DNA of 64,000 nt from Drosophila persimilis (GCF_003286085.1 NW_020825332.1:546001-610000); one strand, 5' to 3'. Shown: positions 1-13,073, numbered from the stretch's first letter. The notes: generated by a model not told the origin, from the letters alone. Translations and numbers: made by a program.

Positions 1-486
1 TAAAATTATCATTTGCGGCTTTTTACAGCTGTCACGCCCACTCGCAGCCACTGCAGCAGATACCCTCCCCTTCCCGCCCCTGCCACCAGCCCCCTGCCCA
101 CTCCCACTCTCCGCCTCTGCCTCTCTGCCTGCCTGCCTGCCTGCTTTTGTGGTGCAACCAAATTTGTGGTCGGTTCCAATTCCAATTTTGGTACAATTTT
201 ACGCTTGTTAATTAATGTTTTTTTTTTCGTCTTCTGTTTTTTGTTTTAGGATTGGTTTGGTTTGGTTTTGATTTATTGGATTTGTTGGATTTATACGAGT
301 TATAGAGAGACAACTATGTGAACAGCATTTTATACAGAGGTGGAGGGGGGGATGGACAGGGATGGTTGGGGGGGAGGGAGGGAGGGAGCTGGCTGGAGGC
401 TGCAGAAAGCGGTGAAAATTGGGGTATTCATCAGTTTTTGTACGATGGAAAGCTATCGAGATTATTGGATAGCCAAAGTTTGGATC
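1..486. other. Non-coding, pyrimidine-rich then GT-rich
   Basis: No gene is visible. The first 150 bases are C/T-rich with a short CTGC(C) repeat. From about 190 to 290 the sequence is T-rich with TTTGG repeats, and 340-400 is G-rich. The short open frames here follow the base composition and show no Drosophila-like codon use. Confidence 0.6.
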
Positions 487-950
487 TATTATTTATTAAT
501 TTTTTATTTTAATATTTATTTATTATTTATTTATTTAATATTTATTTATTATTTATTTAATATTTATTAATTATTTATTTATTGTTTATTTATTATTTAT
601 TTATTATTTATTTATTATTTATTTATTATTTATTATTTATTTATTTATTATTTATTTATTATCTATTTATTATTTATTTATTATTTATTTAATATTTATT
701 AATTATTTATTTATTGTTTATTAACTGTTTATTAACTATTTATTTTACTTATTATTTATTAATTATTTATTTTACTTAGTATTTATTTTTATATTTATTC
801 ATTTTTTATTTTTATTATATGTATATTTATTTATTACTTATTTATTCTTCATGTATTATTTATTTATTTATTATTTTTAACTATGAATTATTGTTTATTC
901 ATTTCTATTTTGTATTATTTATTTGTTATTTTTTTATTATTTATTCTTTA
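487..950. repeat. AT-rich (TTTATTTATTA)n block
   Basis: About 460 bases made almost only of TTTATT and TTATTTA units on the plus strand, with occasional G or C interruptions. The unit length drifts between 4, 7 and 11 bases, as in an expanding and decaying low-complexity tract. Such DNA unwinds easily, but no specific function is indicated. Confidence 0.9.
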
Positions 951-1680
951 ACATTTTGTTTTATAATTTATTTGATGGTGCCCTTGAAATAGAATCCCTT
1001 ATATGGAAGTTCGACTGTAATAATAAAAATCTGCAATTCATGGACTGCGAGTTTAAAATGAATCGAATTTACAGCCCAAAAGAAGCCTCCACCTCCACCG
1101 CTGCCTCTGCAAAGGTGGAAGATCCCAAAAGTTCTTTCAGAAGCTGAAAAGCAGTTCCGTTCCCAAAGAAAATCCCCCCTTCCCACCGTTCCACTTGACA
1201 CCTTTTTTGGTTGGAAAACCGTTTCATTCATTCTTTCATTCATTCTTGAGTGAATCCCCAATCCCCTCCCCCCCGTTCTCTCCATTTTCCTTGCATTCTC
1301 TTTCATAATTTTGCATATGAGAATATTCCCAGGGAATCTCCTTCACCCCCCCCCGTCCCCCTCCTGCTCCAAGTATTCCCAGCAGATGGGAAGAAAGAAG
1401 GAAAGGAACCGAATCATCCAATTATCGTTTATTTTTAATGAATTTTCTGTTTTAGTTTTAATTGGGGATGGGAGGGGAGGGGTGGAGAGGGGAAGGGGAA
1501 GCCTGCCACGAAAATTAGTTCATCAAAGATAATGGGGCAAGGGGGCAGGGGGGGCCATGCCACCTTCCACTCTGCCTCTTTGGCCTTTTCTGTGCAATCA
1601 GAAAACCATTTCCCAAACACTTTTTTAATGCATAATTAGATGCAGAGGCAGATGCAGATGCAGATACATGTGCAGCAGCA

Positions 1681-1704
1681 GATACAGATACAGATACAGA
1701 TACA
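1681..1704. repeat. (GATACA)n microsatellite
   Basis: Four GATACA units, preceded by several GCAGAT variants from about 1640. This hexamer family recurs through the window on both strands and is the main reason for suggesting an obscura-group Drosophila. Confidence 0.9.
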
Positions 1705-2071
1705 CTCGTGGCACACTCACTCGCACGTGTATGAGTGCTCCCCCGCGAGATTCTTGGCTCAAAACTAATTTGCATTTCCCCCCTCCCCCCGCATTCCTCC
1801 GACCCCCCCCTGGAGTGGGTGTAGTTCTGGTTCCAAGACCTGAAACAAATCTAATGCAAATTCGCAGACAAACAAGCGATAAGGAGAGACAGAGAGAGGG
1901 AGAGACTGTGAGAGAGAGAGAGAGAGAGAGAGCAGTACGACCTGATTTCAGTTGAGAATTTTCTGCTTTTGGCCTGGGAAAAAGACGTCGAGGGTTTGCC
2001 TTCGAGGCTTCGGCTTCGGCTGCCAACAAAATTAACTGACAATTGCCAGCATTTCCATTTGCATTGCCAGA

Positions 2072-2105
2072 TATCTGTATCTGTATCTGTATCTGTATCT
2101 GTATC
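2072..2105. repeat. (TATCTG)n microsatellite
   Basis: Five to six TATCTG units, the complement of the GATACA family. A second array of four units lies at 2249-2272, so the two form a local pair in the same orientation. Confidence 0.9.
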
Positions 2106-3331
2106 TTCGAAGCCAGAGAAAAGCCAATGGCAATGGGAATGTCTCCTTGCTGTTTTCCAAAAGTCAAAAGTGATCGCAGTTTATTCAATCCCTGGATTAC
2201 GTTCCAATCGATACAATCCCAAAGATTCACATCGATATCGGGTACAATGTATCTGTATCTGTATCTGTATCTGCAGGTGCATAGCAAAATATTCTCCGAT
2301 TGATTGAAGAACAGATAGAAAGGAACAAATAGTATCTTTTACCCCTGCAGTATCTGTCTGTCTGTACATCTGTCGAGTGTATGTCCCATGTATCTTTGTA
2401 TCTGGGACAGCCTCCTTGCTACTCGTAGGAGAGCTTTTCTCCCTTGACTTCGAAATATCTAACATTCTCTCGCTCCTCCAGTTACACTTTTGAAACGCAC
2501 TGTAGGCGGGACACAGCAGCAGGTCACAGAGAAGCCCTACCCCTCCCCACCCCTCCGCCCCTCCCCTGTCCTCAAATGAGGGCTATTTATATTTAAATAA
2601 AATGAAATAAAGCCACAAGATGCGATGCAGGAATCTGCATTTCAAATCAGCAGAAAACAGCAACAGCAACGAGCAACAAACAGTTGCATGCTCCAGTAAT
2701 TTCCAGCCAAAGAGGGGCGTACGAGGGGGCGGGGGAGGGGGGCACAAACAGGCAGCGGATGCAACAAGTGTGCTAAAAAGGGTCGCCACATGTGGCAGAG
2801 AGAGGGATGGAATGGCGGGTTCCCAGGCCTCTGGCATCTACCCATCTCCCCCCCTCCCTCCCTACCCACCTTCCACGAGGTCTGCCTGTCTGTTGTTCTG
2901 TCCCTTGTTTGATATTTAAATTGTTTTGTGCGCCAGCAAGAGAGTCAGTGCATCATCGGGGGGAAGGGGGAGCATCTGTGTGTGTGGGGGGGGCGGGGGC
3001 GGGTCATGGGTTGCTGGGGCAAATAGCATTTCATGCATCGCTGGCCGAATCCATCCATCGCATTCTCATTACAGATTTTCAACATTTTTTGCCCAACGAT
3101 CAGCACATTTGTCCGCCATTCGCTGGCGGTCCCCTATAGGGGGTGGAGGGGGGCAGGCGGCACTCCCTCCCTGCCCGTTTCGCTCCCCCCGCCCCAAGGG
3201 CTCCACCGCCACTAATTCGATGGAAGGTCTCCTGGCCATTGGATACTCCATTCCATTCATTCTGTTGGCCACAATCGCATCGCATTTTGGCCACAAAAAA
3301 ACATGCCCATGGGGGCATGGGGGGAGGGTCT

Positions 3332-3350
3332 GGGGGGGGGGGGGGGGGGG
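3332..3350. repeat. Poly-G run, 19 bases
   Basis: An uninterrupted run of 19 G, one of at least nine G or C runs of 17 bases or more in the window. It can form G-quadruplex structure and its length is prone to sequencing and assembly error. Confidence 0.9.
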
Positions 3351-3432
3351 TGCATAAAATAAGCATGAAAATATGTCTTATGCCCATTTATAATGAGATG
3401 AAAACTGTAATGAAAAGAGCGCAGAGGAGGGC

Positions 3433-3471
3433 TCATTCATTCATTCACTCATTCATTCGTTCATTCATTCC
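3433..3471. repeat. (ATTC)n microsatellite
   Basis: About nine ATTC/TTCA units with single-base changes. No overlap with a supported feature. Confidence 0.85.
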
Positions 3472-4601
3472 TTTATTCAGGCTACAAATTGCATTGATTT
3501 GTTCAACAATTTGTGGCGCTTTGCTGTGGCTGTGGCCCACCCCCCGCCCCCCCTGGAAAGTACTCCGATGTGGTATGGAATTCGCTCCATCATCCTCAGG
3601 GGGAGGAGGGGGGCGTCATTCGGCAGATCTGCATTTGGCACGACTTTCTCACACTTCAGCCTCCTTACCCACTTCTCCCCCCCAAACAATGACAAAATTT
3701 TTATCGAATTTGTGCTTTGTTTTGTTTTTTTTTTTCGCGCTGCCCCAAAGATCTGTTGCCTGGATGCCTGATTGCTGTTTATTATTATGGCTTAAAGGCT
3801 TACGGGCTTACGGCTTTGGGGGCTCTCTGGCCAATGGCTTTTGGCCAAGGAATCGCCTTCGTTTGTGTCTCTCTGTGGCACGGAAATTGGGTTAATTTCC
3901 TCTCTGCCTCTCCCTCCACCACATTTGAATGTTGCGTGTCGCTTGTGTCGTTTGTGTCGCTATTTGCCTCGTGTTCCCTCAAGTGGAACTCTTTTCGATA
4001 CGAAAAGCAAAAGCAAAAGCCACGCCATGCCACGCCACGCCATTAAATTGTTGCCAATGATTGGAGTTGGAGTTGAAGATGGAGACGTGGACGTGGATGG
4101 ATATCTGTCAACATATTTGACCTTCAAGGGGCAGCGGTTCGGGGCCCGGCAAATGTGTGGCAAGGTGGCAAGGTGGCAATGTGCGGCTATGGGCGGTACA
4201 TTGGGCTACCGATGCAGGTGCCACCGAATGGACTCGGTGAATCCCATTCCCAGCTGAATATTCATTCGAGTATTGAAAGGATTCATTTGAGACCCCAATC
4301 ATGGGTGTTTCTTCCTCCCCTGCCCTCCCCCCGCCCCCACCCACTAACGACAATTGCAGCCGCCAGTGGAGCCACAAACAACGCCAGAGGCGGAGACCTG
4401 TGGCTGGGCTCTTGTTTTGTTTGTTGTGTAAACTGATTTCGGGTTTAAGCCATTCGAGCGGGGGAACTGAAGAGGGACAGAGAGGGGGAGAGGGAGAGAG
4501 GGGGAGGCCTTCGGGTTAAATGAATTCCAAATGGACCTCTAATGGGGCCTGAAACGTGGCCCTTTAGGCCCTCATTGTTACACTTCCTCATTGTCTGTAG
4601 T

Positions 4602-4620
4602 CCCCCCCCCCCCCCCCCCC
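4602..4620. repeat. Poly-C run, 19 bases
   Basis: An uninterrupted run of 19 C flanked by T-rich sequence. It belongs to the same class as the other long G/C homopolymers in this window. Confidence 0.9.
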
Positions 4621-6209
4621 TCTCACCCCTCTGTGTGCCTGTGTGCTGCCACGCCCTCCATTGTTTGCGGTGCCCCTCTACGCACAATATATTTCAATTG
4701 TTTGGCCTTTGGAGCCATTTGGGGAGCAGCAAAAGGTAGAAATTTGTTTGCTTCAAGGAAATATTTGGAAATCTATTCCGATTAAGGATTATTTTATATA
4801 GCTTTCTAGCTATATATCCCTAGATCTACATCTGTATCTATAAATCTTTCTTTTCGTTGAACTTCAATAGATTTTTGGTTTTATTTTGAATATATGTATC
4901 TTTGGCTATTTTTTGGATCTATAGATACATTTTGTGCCGCTCTCTATATTCAATGAGTGCCCCTTGGGGCGCAGAAAGTATCTTACAGGAACATTTCCAG
5001 CAGAATTTGCCACGCTCCCTGGGGCGGACACTTGAGCGTTCGTTTCGCGATAGAGGGAGACAGAGACAGAGACAGAGAGAGAGGGAGAACGTTTCTTGCA
5101 AATCACGCAAATGGATTGGAATACGCCTTCGATTCGATTAGAAACGCTGAATGCCCCAAAGAGCGGGGGGGAGCGGGGGAGCGGGGAACACAGCAATTGA
5201 ATTCTTGCCCCTGCCTCGTGGTTGGGATCCCTGACGGACAGACACGAGAGACTCACAGCCTGAATGACTGCCACAGATACGCTTTTTGGCCAACTTTCGG
5301 CTGAATGCTTTCAAGTGGCTTTTGGCCGGATTCGAGACGCTTTTTGGGGCCAACGGAATGGGAATTCAATTTTCATCACTTGATTGAGGCGTGAAAACGA
5401 TTCAGCGCTCAACGACCTGCCATTTGATCGTTCTCCTCTAACCTGTGACCTCTGACCTCCTGGAGACCCCCCCCCTTCTGTAGATCCCCTGGTGTTACCT
5501 GTAGACCTGTTCTGTTCCCATAAGCCATTGGCCTTCAATGACCAGCGTTGCAACAAGAGGAAGGGGTAGGAAGGGGAGGGGTTCGTGGAGTTGGGGATCT
5601 CTTCAATGGCAGAGAACGGAAATGCAAAGCGACAGAAAGACGAAAGGCGGAAAAGTGCGCAAAGAGCGGAACTGGAAAATTGTGTACGAACGAGCAAGCG
5701 GATGGATGGATGGACGGATGGGTGGGGGGGAATGGGAATGGTTTTGGGCCTGGCCAGAACTCACAGAACAGAACAAAGGCCACGTTTTGTCGCCCCGGCG
5801 AAGGGGGGTGGGAAGGGGGAGTGGCAGGGTAATTGCACTTCTCTTCCTTATTGGAGTTCTCCGTCGTCTCTCCACTCTGTGGATTATTGCGTCAGCGTCA
5901 AGTGCTTTGAGCCACGCTAGAGCCTCTGCTTTTATGGCCAAAAGACTTTCGCATGCAATGTGCATATATTTAATGGCCAAAAGAGATTGTTTTCGCACCT
6001 TGAGCGCAACAGTTAGACGGAGATCTTTGAATCGGTAGGGAGAGGGCTATCCCCCCCACAATTGATCGCCCTTTGGCTCTCTAAATCGCTGCTTGACAGA
6101 TTTCTGGTATTTGCACTGCTTCCGCGCTCTGTAAGCCCCTTTAACAGAAATGTTAATAGTTAACATTAACCGATGAGCCTTTGGACAGATTTCTGTTAGT
6201 TTAACATCT

Positions 6210-6218
6210 GCGCCATCT
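6210..6218 (-). promoter_or_regulatory. CTCF-like core (AGATGGCGC)
   Basis: The minus strand reads AGATGGCGC inside GAGCAGATGGCGCAGATG. This matches the core of the known CTCF consensus (AGRKGGCR), a zinc-finger insulator protein in flies. One short match is weak evidence. It is listed because stronger matches lie at 46 and 53.7 kb. Confidence 0.3.
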
Positions 6219-8030
6219 GCTCTGCTCCCTGCCTCTGGAAGCACTGTTAATAGACATGATCTGATTCTCTGCTTTAAAGCTCTCTGTTAACATCCGCCTT
6301 TAACATTCAAGCTCTGCTCTGCGCTGCTTCCTGCCACTGTAAACCGCTTTAAAATGATCTGAATCTCGCCTGCTCTGCTCTGCTTCCTGCCTCGCTAACG
6401 CTTACATTAACTCTGTTATCCTCCGCCTCTCCTGCTACCCCCCTGCTACCGCCCTGCTACCCACCTTGTACGCCTCCTGCTTTTATTTTGTGGCGTCTGC
6501 TGTTCGGCTGCTCGTCGGCTCATCAATTGAATAATTCACTCAGCGGCCTACAAGCGGCAGGGAATTATTCACAGTTATGGGCATTGGCACGACCGTTTCC
6601 CCCTCCCCCCTGAACCCTACCCCTCACCCACCTTCCTTCGCAGTAAATCCAGTGCCCGCCTGGTGGCACGTTCTTTTTAATTCTCTGATAACTACAAATA
6701 GGTTCCATGTTCGACGTTCCCCGACACTCGTGCTCGTGCTCGTGCTGCAGCAGTTATTTTACCGCTGCTCTGCTCTGCTCTGCTCAGTTCTGCCAGGGCT
6801 GGGCAGCCAGGAGGGTGTTCGAGGGACGGCCTCTGCATACCAGATGAGTGCACTGTGCCCCAACTCCAGCTCCTCCATCGACTCTGCCAAGATTTCAGGC
6901 ACGATTCTTGTTGTTTTTGGTCAAGGCAGGGTATCGTGATTTCAGTCAAGGCAAGGCGAAGAAGAAGGGGGCAATGTGGCACCCTATATGGTACTCCATG
7001 CGGTACCTGCAGGGGGTATTCCTTCAACCGTTTACAAATTCCTATAGGTCCCATTTGAATCTCTGCCAAAAGTTAGGGTATCATTTGCTTCGATCTTTCG
7101 TTCTTGTGCTTCGATTTCGGTTTGGGAATGATTTTATTTATGCGCCGCTTGTGGCTGGCTGCCTCATAATTCAGTGGCGGGAGAGGGCGATGCGATGCGA
7201 TGCGATGGGGCAACATTAATTTTCGTGGCTGCCACAGGAGCTACCCCCGCCCCGGCCCCCAGCCCCCACTCACCGGTTGTTCAATGCACCTGAAAATGCA
7301 ATTTAATTGGAGAGCAAACTTCTTTCTCTCTCTCTCTCTCTTCCTCTGGCTGTGGAGCCCCCGAAGGACTGCGAAGGACTTCTGAATGGTAGTCCATTCC
7401 TTTTCCTTCTACCGGCATGACATTTGCTTCAAGGCCACTCACACAAAAATCTGGAGGGGAGGGGGGTGCCGGAGGAGCCACACTCGTTCTCCACCAAATG
7501 TTGGCGAATTAATTTTATTTTTATGATATTTCTTTGCATAATTTTCAACAATTTTTCGACTTAAAGTTTCAGTTCACGTAGATCGCAGATCGGAGACGGA
7601 GGAGAGTGAAAGAGTGAAAGAGAGAGAGACATGATTTATCTAAACACGCGATCTGCTGGGAGCGGATCTCAAGCGATTCCATTACGTATTGTATATGGCA
7701 TTTATATGGTCTCTATTTTGGCCAGAATTAAGTCTTTTTTTGGGCAGCGCTTCGGCGTTTCAGCGATTCGCAGGGGGTTCAATGCACTGAATCGCAAATC
7801 AAATCAAAGTTCATTCGGAGACGGACAAAAGGTGAGAAAAGCGATTTAAACCAGACGAAAGCCCCAACGGAGTGGAACAGATGGATGGATCCTATGATAT
7901 ATGGCGTTAACGAGTGTTGTGGGAGGAAGATCGAGTGGGGATTTTCACATATGAAAAGCCATTAAAATAGATTTCCTTAGAAGAGGAGATCCAAATACGA
8001 GGGGGTCTTCATGTTTTCATTGAAAATATT

Positions 8031-8535
8031 ACTTGATACCACTGAAAAATACTGAAGAAATATGGGATACTACCAAAAAATACTAATATTACTAAACGAT
8101 GCCAACAAAAGTAATATATGATACTACAAAATACTAAAAAAAATACTAAAAAATACTAAAAAATTCGAAATGATGCTAAAATAATACTAAAATAAAATAA
8201 ATGATCATTTAGGAGATCATACAAAAATTCTAAGTGATGATAAAAAAAATCGTGATTATGCTACAAAAAATACTAAATTATAAAAAAACAACTAATAAAA
8301 ACAAAATGATACTAAAAAAAAATTCTAAATGGTACTAAAATAATACTAAATGATGCTAAACTAATACTAAGCTCCACTGAAAAGATACTAGATTAGACTA
8401 AGACCACTAATAATATTCAATAGCACTAAAAGATACTAGATGATACTAAAATAATACTAAAAAATTCTAAATTATCCTAAGAAAATTCTAAAAAATACTT
8501 AATTATACTAAAAAAAATACTAAAAATACTAAATC
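8031..8535. repeat. Decayed (ATACTAAA)n tandem array
   Basis: About 500 bases built from ATACTAAA, ATGATACTAAA and AATACTAAAAAA words with drifting spacing. On the minus strand these read TTTAGTATTTTT, and several copies match core-promoter motif 6 of Drosophila (KTYRGTATWTTT) without mismatch. The array may be a decayed minisatellite that resembles this motif by chance, or an expansion of it. No open reading frame of interest lies in it. Confidence 0.75.
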
Positions 8536-11500
8536 AACGTATAGTTAAGGAATAAAAGGAAAAAGCATTAGGAAGCCCCTCAAAGATACGCATCTACGAA
8601 ATACCCAAAGATATCTCCACTTAACCTTAAAAACTCCCATAATTTCATGCAATTAAGTTTTTCGCTGACAAAAAGTAATCAACGCCCAGATCCAAATCTC
8701 AAGTTGCACAAACCCCCGAAAGCCACCCCCCGCCACCATCTAATAGGATCTCTATCCGTCTATATATCGCACACACCTTTTATATAACCCGATCCGATCC
8801 GAACCGAAGCACTCCCTTAATCTCGCCCCGAACCGCCGCGTGATGATTGTCCAACCAAAAAAAATAAAACCAAGAAATATTATGCATAAAAAAAAAAGAA
8901 GAAAAAGCAGAAAAACAACAGCAACAATAAAGTTGCATAATAATTCTTTTTTATGTGTCGTTTCGCTTGGATTTTCGCTTTTTTTTTTCGTAGATTGCAA
9001 AATATTGTAAATATCTTTAAAGTGTTTTTCTTTAAGCGATTCCATTGCGACCCCCCCCCCCCCCCCCACCGTCTGTCTGTCTCGCTCTGTCCCCCTCTAG
9101 CCGTGTCCAAATAACTCCGTCTATCCTGCTCTAACCGTGTCCAACTTCATAGCCCTGTCTCTGTTGCTCCACGAGACGCTTTTTATTTTTTTTTGTTTTT
9201 TTTTTATGCTTGAAAAATTGGGACAGCAATTTGCACGCCGCTCGCTGCAGCAACAGCGAGGAGGGAGGAGGGGGGAACTGGGGGGAAAAAACTGAAAAAT
9301 GTTTTTGATTCTAACGGAAGTTGTTGCTGCCGCTGCCGCCGCTGCTGCCGCTCGCTCTTGGCCAGCTTTTGGGTCTCTTGTGGGGCCTGTCGCCTGATGA
9401 CCCATTGGCTAATTGGCTAATTGCCTCTCCGTTTAATTGCCTCTCCACGCAGACATTCGGACATGGGGGAAAATGGTAATCCAGAGAGGGGACAGCGGAC
9501 AGGGAGGGTGGCGGGTGGAGTCGAGAATGTTGTTTGTTAATTATAATATTTTTCAATTTACTTTTTAATGCGCCGAACGAATCTGCGGCTCATTAGCGCT
9601 TTAACTTCTGGCCAAAAGGCAGCACCAGGCGAGAATATTGATGCAAGTTTTTTTTTTTGGGGCAGGAAGTGCAGATGATTGCACCGATGATTGTGGGAGG
9701 GAGGCGGAGGAGGAGGCGGAGGATTGTGCGCCAATTAGGGCAGAGATGGCTCCTCCCACCATTCACAAATGGATACAGATACTGTATCTGTAAATTCCGA
9801 CTAAATACCGCTTCCAACGTGTATCTGGTTTTTTCTATTCTCATTCCCACATTCCAGAAATTCCTCCTCCTCTCTCTGTCTCTGTCTCTCTCTCTGGTGG
9901 TAGAACTATAACATTTCCACGCAAGAATCCGAGTGAAAGTTTGCACTAAAAGAGCACTAGAGACACGGATACACGGATACACGGATACACGAACACACAC
10001 TTGTTGTTGTTTTGCAACTCAATTCTTGAGATACTTTTCAGCAGCAGATACAGCTACAGCTACAGCCACAGATACAGATACATTTAGAGTAGAAGCAGAA
10101 GCCCCAGCAGGCGGCAATTAAAATATTGTGCATGGGGCATGGTGGCAGCTGATTTATGTGTGCCACAGAAAGGGACAGAGCGGCAAAATAAACTAAATTT
10201 AAAGAGCTCTCTCTCGGCATCTCTCTCTCTCTCTCTCGGCATCTCTCTCTCTCTCTGTGTCTCTGCAAATGCAAATTGTGTGTAATTTATGTCGCAGCCA
10301 AAAAAGATACTCGTCGCAGAGGCATACCATAAATTCCATGCAGCCAAGTGCTGTACTGGGGGAAATACGAGCTATAAATGTACGAAATAACTGCTCCGTT
10401 ACGTGCCCCACTCCACACTCCCCACTGCCCGCTCCCACCCCCCCGCTGGGGCTGCTGCTGCTGTTGGAGCTGGCGAAATGCGATACGGAATGATTAATTT
10501 GATACGAGAATAGGGCCTAGAGTGGTGGCACATTCGTACATCCGCCGCCAAGTTTTGCTTATTAGTTTGTGCATCTCACAGATACAGCTGCCCCCTCTAC
10601 GTATCTCCCTGTGTTGCAGGCTCTAGTGACGAGACTAGTGCAACACGTTGCATGTCAATGGCCATAATTAAGCATGCGAAAACGAAGCAAATGAAAACAA
10701 TGCGGGCAGGTCTCTCCATCTCCATCTCCATCTCTCGCCATCTCTGCTTCTTCGTCTGTTTTTCCTGTGCATTTTCTTTGGCTGGGGGGAGGGGGGGGCT
10801 GCTGCTCTGTTGGCCATTTTCATTAATGGTCTGTTGGGGTGCGGGGAGGGGAGGGGGTCCATGCATTGTGGGGCACACAACCTTCCCGTGGTCTATTCTG
10901 CTGCTGCCTCATTGTTTTGCCTTTCGCATTGTTTTGGCCGTATTCTGATTTGAGCCACAGCCACAGCCACAGCCCCAGCATCCATCCAGCAGCCCCTCTA
11001 GATATCCCGGGGCTATCATTATTTCTTTCTCTCTCTCTGTCTCTCTTCCCCTCTCCCTCTCCCTCTTTCTCTTCCTCTTTCGTTCTGTCATTTGTGTATG
11101 GCTGTAGCATCGAAATCTCCCCTTTCCTTCCGTCATTTCTCATCCTCCCACCCATTGTCCCTTGACCTTTATAAGCTCTTCTGTTGACCCTAATTGTTGG
11201 CTGGCTTTCCGTTTTCCATTTTTCAGCTGCTCCACAAACTGCAAAACTGAAAACTGAAAACTGAACGATTTTTAAGCCTTCGTATTTGCTCGGCGAGGAA
11301 AAACGAGGAGCATTTCCCCTTAAATTTGTTTTCCCATTAAACTTCTTTAGAATCTTGTTCGCATTTCACACGCTCTCAACCCTTTCGCCCCCCCGCCCCT
11401 CACCCCTCTTTGTGGGGGGGGATGGGGGAAGGCCTCTGCTGTTGGCCTAAACGCTGTTAATTTTTGTAGTTGTTACGCTTCAGAGACATTCCAAGACGCA

Positions 11501-12133
11501 GAGACGAGCAAAACCAGAGAGTGAAATAAAATCTAGATAAAATATAAGCCATTTTTTATAAAGAAACGAAAAAGCGTTATGTGAGCGAAAACCAAAAAGA
11601 AAAAGAGGGAAGGCAGCATAGGGTATTCCCGCTTTTCGGCATGTGTAATGGGGGATTGTAGTGTGGGGCGGGGGGACACCCTTTTTTTCCAGTGTATAAT
11701 GGTTTATTTCATGGGAACAAAGCAGAACCTGCCAGTGGAAAGCTTCGGTGGGGGAAAGAGTATCTACCGCCCGCCTCGACCCTCGTCTGTCGCTTCTTCC
11801 TTACATTTATTGTTGTTGTTGTTGTTGTTGTTGTTGCTGTTGTCGAGTCTAGAATTTATTATTTCCGCCAGCTTGAAGCTTCGTAAACTCCCTTTTTATT
11901 TCGTTGACAAGCGGCGGAAGGAGAGTACAACAGAGAGAGAGGGAGAGAGAGAGAGAGAGAGCGAGGCAACAGGTACGCATGCGCAACGCTCAGCATTCGC
12001 TGTCGCTGTCGCTGCTTCTGTCGCTGCCTCTGCCGCTGCCGCTGGGGGTGGCCGCTGAAGGGGAACGCCGCGGAGCAAACGCAGCGAAACGCGTTCACTG
12101 CGGCTTTTCGGTGGCTCTTCTCCCCACTCCTCT
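8536..12133. other. Gene-free region with simple repeats
   Basis: No exon is recognisable. It holds a 17-base C run at 9051-9067, an ACACGGAT repeat at about 9962-9995, TATCTG/GATACA arrays near 9.77 and 10.05 kb, (TC)n blocks at 10.21-10.26 kb, and (GTT)n at 11.81-11.84 kb followed by (GA)n at 11.93-11.96 kb. The 11.93-12.12 kb stretch is CpG-rich with GA repeats and looks like promoter or enhancer DNA, but no start codon plus splice donor can be assigned. Confidence 0.45.
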
Positions 12134-12157
12134 CCCCCCCCCCCCCCCCCCCCCCCC
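12134..12157. repeat. Poly-C run, 24 bases
   Basis: An uninterrupted run of 24 C between T-rich sequences. A stretch of TTGTTGTTTT repeats follows at about 12.21-12.29 kb. Confidence 0.9.
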
Positions 12158-12577
12158 TCCTGCTCTACCTTTGTTTTTTCGACGATGTTTTACTTTAATT
12201 TCGGTTTACCTTGTTTTTTGTTGTTGTTTTTGTTGTTGTTTTTGTTGTTGTTTTTGCTATTGTTTTGTGTCTTTGTTGTTGTTGTTGTTGCTATTCTGTT
12301 ATCGGCGCAATTCCGCCTTTTTCGAAATTTGCTGCTCTGCTGATCGTTTTGTTGTTGTTGCTTTGTGCTTCTGCTTCTCGTTTTCGTTGTTATTGTTTTA
12401 CACTTGATGAACGCCCCCCGCCCCCGCCCCCGTCTCTGCCCACTCCCCTCCCCCAACCGAAAATGCACACAGAAAGAGTGGCTGTAGGAGGAGGAGGGAG
12501 GGACGGGGGGAAGCAGTAGAGAACTTGTCCCCCCCTCTCCCCACTATTCACGGTCTGGCAGACTCACGCTTAGACCC

Positions 12578-13073
12578 TGCTGTCCTTTTATTTCGGACAG
12601 CAGTGTGGCCCAAGAATTCACCAACGATTCTACAGGTGGGGGGCACCACTTTTCAGACACTGGACACTTTATTTCTGCCACCAGTGTAATCAATCTAAAC
12701 CCTATTTTGGATCGGTAATACGACGGGCATCCCTTCTGTTAAGCGTGCACTTTATTTTAGACAGCAGTGTGGCCCAAGAATGCCCCAACGATTCTACAGG
12801 TGCGCCATCGATATTCGGACAGTGTGCACTTTATTTCTGCCACCAGTGTAATCATTTGCGCCCTTTTGTTAAGCATGCACCTTATTTCGGACTGCAGTGT
12901 GCCCCCTTTTCCCCCAGTTCCTTTCGTTAGGCGCACACCTTATTGCGGACAGCAGTGTGTACTCCCCCCCCCCCCACCACGCCCTCTATGGCTGTCCAGC
13001 ACTGTCACGGAAAGGTACTGCCATTCCCCTCAGTTTTGCCCAGCCTGCACCTTAATTCTGGGCCACCACTGTA
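12578..13073. repeat. Minisatellite with dyad unit
   Basis: Seven related units of about 25 bases begin with TGCAC or GGACAC, continue TTTATTTC, and end CAGTGTG. They lie near 12580, 12662, 12747, 12825, 12877, 12932 and 13046. Part of this is a larger duplication of about 160 bases: 12594-12752 resembles 12758-12890, sharing GGCCCAAGAA, AACGATTCTACAGGTG and GCCACCAGTGTAATCA. The first unit is a perfect inverted repeat, TGCTGTCC and GGACAGCA around a 9-base loop. I find no coding frame. It may derive from a small transposable element, which I cannot name. Confidence 0.75.

Larger units (their letters stand above)
951..8030. other. Gene-free region with simple repeats
   Basis: No exon, RNA gene or mobile element is recognisable. 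It contains many short repeats: GATACA/TATCTG arrays near 1.68, 2.07 and 2.25 kb, (GA)n near 1.91 kb, (ATTC)n near 3.43 kb, and G or C runs at 3332-3350 (19 G) and 4602-4620 (19 C). Between 6.1 and 6.5 kb there are repeated GTTAACA, CTCTGTTAAC and CTGCTCTGC words. Open frames above 100 codons here, such as 1625-2287 on the minus strand, translate microsatellite or C-rich DNA. The region may lie in the long first intron of the minus-strand gene that starts at 17.85 kb. Confidence 0.5.

Noticed and set aside
1625-2287. 220-codon minus-strand open frame
   Set aside because: It consists of translated GATACA, (GA)n and C-rich repeats (YRYRYRY, LSLSLS, IQIQIQ runs).
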